Source: Lumbricus rubellus
Taxonomy: Eukaryota > Annelida > Clitellata > Crassiclitellata > Lumbricidae
Length of the DNA stretch: 64,000 nt
NCBI GenBank assembly: GCA_945859605.1
Contig: OX243821.1
Location: 945,377 to 1,009,376, forward strand
Direction of reading: 5' to 3'
Part shown: positions 60,180 through 64,000 of the stretch, piece by piece
Layout: the number at the start of each line of letters is the position of its first letter
Numbering within the stretch: position 1 is the stretch's first letter
Made by a program: the position numbers and the translations under genes
The notes under the pieces: generated by a model
What the model saw: the letters and a program-made list of their open reading frames with translations, nothing else
Told to the model about the DNA's origin: nothing
The model's database searches: none

Positions 60180-60895
60180 CGTTGGTGCTGTTGATGGATT
60201 GGGAGGATTGTGGGTGAGGGGAGATGGAGATGAGGAGAAGAGGGTTAGGGAGGAATGTGGGGAGTGAGGAATTTGGGGCGGATGTGGGAAGGAGACAAGA
60301 GGATTGAGGATGATGCGAGGAAAATGAGTGTGGGGAGAGAAAGAGGAGGAGGAGGAATAGTAAGGATTGAAGAGAATAGAGGAATGGGAAGAAGAGGAGG
60401 AAGGAGGATTCTGGTGATGAGGATAATGAAGAGGAATTGATGTTGGTGATGGAGGAATGTGAGGATTGGCGAAGAGAGTTGGAAATAAAGAGGAGAGAGC
60501 TAGGAGGAGGAGAAGAAGGAGGGACAGAATTTGGAGAATTTAAGGATGATGTGAGAAGGAGCAGAAAAAGGAGGACTGAGGACAATGTGAAAAAAATGAA
60601 AAGGAAGAGAGAATGCGGAGAATTGAATTGAAGAGGGTAGGTGAATAGAAAGAGAGTTAGGAGAAGGATTGAGAGGAGGATTAGGAGAATGATTACGAGG
60701 AGGAGAATTAGGAGGAGGATTATGAGGATGAGGATGAGAACAATGGAGATGGGGAGAGGCTGAGGATGAGTGGAGTGTCGGATGACGATGAGGCAAATGG
60801 AGAGGATGAAGTTTAGCAATGGAGGATCAGAGAGAGTGGATCAAGAGGATGAGATCATGAGAATGAGGATCAAAAACCTTTGAGAGGATCCTCCA
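60180..60895. repeat. Purine-rich GAGGAT/GAGGAA field upstream of the nAChR gene
   Basis: Plus strand rich in GAGGAATGAGGAT words; the minus strand is pyrimidine rich. No exon is supported. It would contain the promoter of the receptor gene, but no core element was recognised. Confidence 0.65.
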
Positions 60896-61285
60896 AAGTC
60901 ACAGAACATCAAATGTTTCTTCCTGTCCTCCGTCTTCCTCCGTATAAATTCCTTTATCTAGCGCCAGTAGTATCCTACATCCGATCGCGTCCCGTCCGTT
61001 ACTGCTTCGGCTGCTGCTGCTGCTGGTGTGGTTGAACACGGATGCGGTGGCCGTGGCAGCAACAGTGATGGAGAGGTCCGGAGACAGGAGAAGATGCGGA
61101 GGAGGAGGAGATGCTGGGACGTGCAGCAGCAGCACTGCAGCATGGTCGCTGTAACACATGACGATGACGATGGTGATGCGTACAAGCCACATTGGCATCG
61201 ACGCCGCACTACACATCCACGGACCCCTTCATCTCCCATCGTATACATCGAAGAACGTTGATGCAAGGGACGCAGAGGTGGAGCC
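60896..61285. other. No gene supported
   Basis: A 105-codon minus-strand frame (61216-60899) begins MCSAASMPMWLVRITIVIVM, hydrophobic like a signal sequence, but has no family resemblance or splice context. GCAGCA/GCTGCT runs occur at 61010-61030 and 61120-61140. Confidence 0.4.
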
Positions 61286-61289
61286 AGTG

Positions 61290-62040
61290 GGACGGAGAGG
61301 TAAGGAGGGAGGGTGGGAGGGAGGAGGGAAGGAGAAAGAAAGAAAGAAAGAGAGGGAGGGACGGAGGGAGGGACGGAGGGAGGGAGGGAGGGACGGAGGG
61401 AGGGACGGAGGGAGGGAGGGATGGAGGGAGGGAGATGGGAATGGATGGTGACGTTGGGAGGATGGATGGAAATGGTGAAAGATGAGATGAGAGAGGGAGA
61501 GAGAGATGTGAGAAGGGATAGAAGGAGAAATAGAAGGGGAATTGGAAGAATAAAGGAATGGGAATGTGATGAGTGTTGAGGAGTGCATATAGTGGGAAGA
61601 AAGGGACAAAAGGAGGGACGAAGAAGGTATTGGAGGAATAGGGGATAGAGGGATAGAGAGATAGGGGGATAGAGGGACAGAAAGAGGGAAGGTTGGGGTA
61701 GAAGGAGGGATGGGGAGTGGAAACGTGGAAAGAGAGGGGTAGAAGGAAGAATATAGAAGAAGGGATTGAACATACAAATTATATAACTAGAGATATAAGA
61801 GATAGCGAGACAGAAAGAAGGAAGGAAGAGATAGAAGGAGGATTTAGGTGTGGATAAAGCTGGAAAAGAGCGATAGAAGAACGGAGGACGAATGGAGAGG
61901 AGGGAAAATGGAAGCGAGCATGCAGGAATGCAGTTGAAGTCTGTAATGATAGAAGGAGAGAAGGAATGAAAGAATAGATGTAAGGAACAAATGCGAGAGA
62001 GGATCAGAAGAGAAGGTTGAAAGCGTTGAGAATCAATTCT
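61290..62040. repeat. GGGA/GGAC polypurine tract
   Basis: 61298-61440 is GGGAGGGAGGGACGGAG units with many G3 runs. 61441-62040 is a looser GAAGG/AGAGGGATAG tract. Long frames on either strand are low complexity. Confidence 0.88.
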
Positions 62041-62044
62041 TCTC

Positions 62045-62215
62045 TGAAATAGGGATGGGGTGGGGGAAAATGGGGGCAAGGTGGGGACAAGGTGGGGGCG
62101 CGATGGCAACGGTGGCAGGGTGGGGGTGGGGGAAAGTTGGGGAGCGGTGGCAACGGTGGTATACGTCAGTCGGGGTGGGGTGGGGTGGGGGCTTTTGTCG
62201 AGGTGGAGAAGAAGG
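62045..62215 (+). repeat. G-run cluster with quadruplex potential
   Basis: Runs of four to six G separated by short loops on the plus strand (GGGGTGGGGGAAAATGGGGG and similar), with a GGCAACGGTGG block duplicated at 62104 and 62149. Confidence 0.8.
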
Positions 62216-62264
62216 ACATTAAGGAGATTTAGGTTCGCTTGTTGACATTCGAGTCGACACTGGA

Positions 62265-62985
62265 ATGGAGACAGAGAAAGGCAGAGACAGCGACACACAG
62301 AGAGAGACAGAGACAGACAGACCCAGACATAGAGAGACACACCCAGATACACACAGAGAGAGAGAGACATGGATAGATGCAGAGAGACACAGAGAGACAC
62401 TGAGAGACACATAGAGAGACACTTAGAGACACTGAGAGCGAGAGACGGAGATAGAGAGAGATAGACAGAGAGAGAGATACAGAGAGACACAAAGAGACAC
62501 AGAGAGACACATAGAGAGAGACAGAGACACCGAGAGAGAGACAGAGAGACACATAGAGATACAGAGAGACACAGAGAGACACATAAAGAGAAAGAGAGAC
62601 ACCGAGAGACACCAAGAGACACATAGAAACAATGAGAGTCAGAAACAGAGACAGAGAGAGACAGACAGAGACAGTGGGCACAAAATGCGAAGAGAGAACA
62701 GGAGTCAAAAGTTAAAGCGATAGAAAAAGAGAGAGACACGGAGAGTGATCGAGACAGACATAATTATACAGATTGAGACAGAGACAGAGACAAACATAGA
62801 CCGAAACAGACATAGACAGACGAAGACAGTAGGCACAGAATGCGAAGAGAGACAGTCAGAGACAGACAGAGACAGGTAGAGACAGACAGAGACAGACATA
62901 GACAGAGACATAGACAGACAGAGACAGACAGAGACAAACAGAGACACACAGAGACAGACAGAGGCAGAACATCGTTGTCGTCTCT
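62265..62985. repeat. (GACAGA/GACACA)n array
   Basis: GAGAGACACAGAGAGACAC and GACAGACAGAGACAG words. A segment with GTGGGCACAAAATGCGAAGA is duplicated at 62673 and 62827 (GTAGGCACAGAATGCGAAGA). The 593-codon minus-strand frame over this region is an artefact. Confidence 0.93.
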
Positions 62986-63109
62986 TGCAATTACTGGCGC
63001 CAAATAAATCCGTGATCGACTTCGACGATGATGCGATTACGTGACAACGAGACACAACAGTTGCAATCAGTCGTTTCATCCTCCCATCCTCCATGTCCTA
63101 CTCCTCCAC

Positions 63110-63360
63110 CTGTTCCATCCGTCTGTCTGTCTGCCTGTATGCTTGTGTTTCGTCTTTCCATCTTGTCTCACCTCTTCCATGTCCTCCTCTATTCCCCTCT
63201 TCTACCGGTCTGTCTGTTTGCCTGTCTGTCTGCCTGTCTGCCTGCTTGTCTGTCTGCCTGTCTGTCTGTCTGCCTGTCTGTCTGTCTGTCTGCCTGTCTG
63301 TCTGACTGTCTGTCTGACTGTCTGACTGTATGTTTGCCTGCCTGTCTGCCTGTCAGCTTG
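63110..63360. repeat. (TCTG/CCTG)n array
   Basis: CTGTCTGCCTGTCTG units. TGCTTGTGTTTCGTCTTTCCA at 63140 recurs as AGCTTGTGTTTCGTCTTTCC at 63354, so the array lies between duplicated flanks. Confidence 0.92.
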
Positions 63361-63581
63361 TGTTTCGTCTTTCCAACTTGTACGTGTACAATGTGACAGT
63401 AAATATCTGCCGCAATTCGACAATTTTTCTTTTTCTTTTCATTGGTACATTTTCGCGATCCTTTCCTGTCTGTGGTCTGTCTGTATCTTTGAATATCCGC
63501 TGATCAATCTGTGCATCTGTGGCTTTACTTATCTCTGTCGTTGTCTTTGTCTGCGTATGTCTGTCTCTGTCTGTCTGTCTT
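63361..63581. other. No gene recognised
   Basis: Pyrimidine-rich with short TCTG runs at 63470-63580. Confidence 0.4.
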
Positions 63582-63582
63582 C

Positions 63583-64000
63583 AGTGGCGTAACTACGGGG
63601 GGGCAAGGGGGGGCAGCCGCCCCCCAAATGAAAGGGCTGCCCCCCCAGCTGCCCCCCCAATCCGTGCGTTTGTTTTACTTTTTACTTTTACGAGTGATAA
63701 AGAATGTTATATAATTTCTGACTTATTTTATTTTTCATACAGCTTCCTGTACAACTTCTTAGAGGGTGGGTGATGAGAAAGTAGACAGGCTACTATAGTG
63801 CACTGTGGGACAGACAAGCGAGTGAGGCCTGCATGCGTGTTATGTCCAATACTGTAATACATCCAAAATCTAAAAATACATAGTCTATGGCAATATACCC
63901 TACGTCATTAATATGTGCGTACACACGTTTTATTGCATGTGTTTATTGTTTAATGGCCTTTGGTTGTGTCATCCGGCCAAAAAGCCATGAAAAATTTCTA
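63583..64000 (+). mobile_element. Left end of a CAGTGGCGTAACTACGG-type element
   Basis: CAGTGGCGTAACTACGG followed by G7 and C6-C7 runs that can pair (GGGGGGGCAAGGGGGGGCAG, then CCGCCCCCC) is a terminus style common to many non-autonomous DNA elements. The right end is not in the window, so class and length are unknown. Confidence 0.5.

Noticed and set aside
60899..61216. Small secreted protein of 105 codons
   Set aside because: The hydrophobic start is suggestive, but the rest is Ser/Ala/Pro low complexity over CAG repeats and there is no homology signal or splice context.
60958..62739. 593-codon open frame on the minus strand
   Set aside because: It runs through GACA, GGGA and polypurine arrays whose unit lengths keep frames open. 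Composition is Ser/Leu/Pro/Cys repeats with no domain.

Overview
The window is animal nuclear DNA. Its genes are split by GT-AG introns, two of the products start with signal peptides, and there are two polymerase III tRNA-Thr genes, a nicotinic acetylcholine receptor subunit and VWA-domain modules separated by phase-1 introns. The sequence is also very rich in microsatellites, tRNA-derived SINEs, RTE LINE pieces, hAT and mariner-like elements and a complete Ty3/gypsy element. A marine invertebrate deuterostome (echinoderm, hemichordate or amphioxus type) fits the gene families and the frequent TAGGCCTA-type words, but the species cannot be fixed from sequence alone.

Layout. 1-1130 is the end of an RTE-clade LINE. 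1131-25900 contains no convincing gene. It is a field of tandem repeats (a 113-bp dimeric satellite, 42-bp and 20-bp minisatellites, many 2-6-bp arrays, long polypurine tracts) with DNA transposons whose ends and target duplications can be read: hAT-type elements at 1759, 8006 and 13045, an unclassified TA-flanked element at 13630-15101, and two mariner-like elements with very long inverted arms at 10811 and 24252. 25923-39238 is a 13.3-kb Ty3/gypsy retrotransposon with two seemingly identical 2300-bp LTRs, a TGG-starting primer site, an open gag-pol frame, a second reading frame encoded inside the LTR, and 3 kb of non-coding DNA before the 3' LTR.

Genes. (1) 39567-43948, minus: a five-exon secreted protein with two VWA domains, 418 aa, all introns phase 1. 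(2) 46127-50696, plus: a four-exon intracellular protein, 426 aa, with an F-box-like segment and a C-terminal beta-propeller-like region of a family I cannot name. (3) 52614-60179, minus: a six-exon alpha7-like but non-alpha nicotinic receptor subunit, 537 aa. Its first intron holds two tRNA-Thr genes (anticodons UGU and CGU) on the opposite strand. All three exon models were built by hand from splice signals, and each sums to an exact reading frame.

60180-64000 has no supported gene. It is polypurine and G-run DNA, GACA/TCTG arrays and, at the end, the left edge of another mobile element. Apart from shared insertions the three genes have no visible functional link. The most unusual material is the LTR-encoded frame of the gypsy element, the fold-back mariner architecture seen twice, the F-box/propeller gene, the subterminal-repeat element, a five-copy AGGTCA cluster, and the repeated association of microsatellites with retroposon tails.
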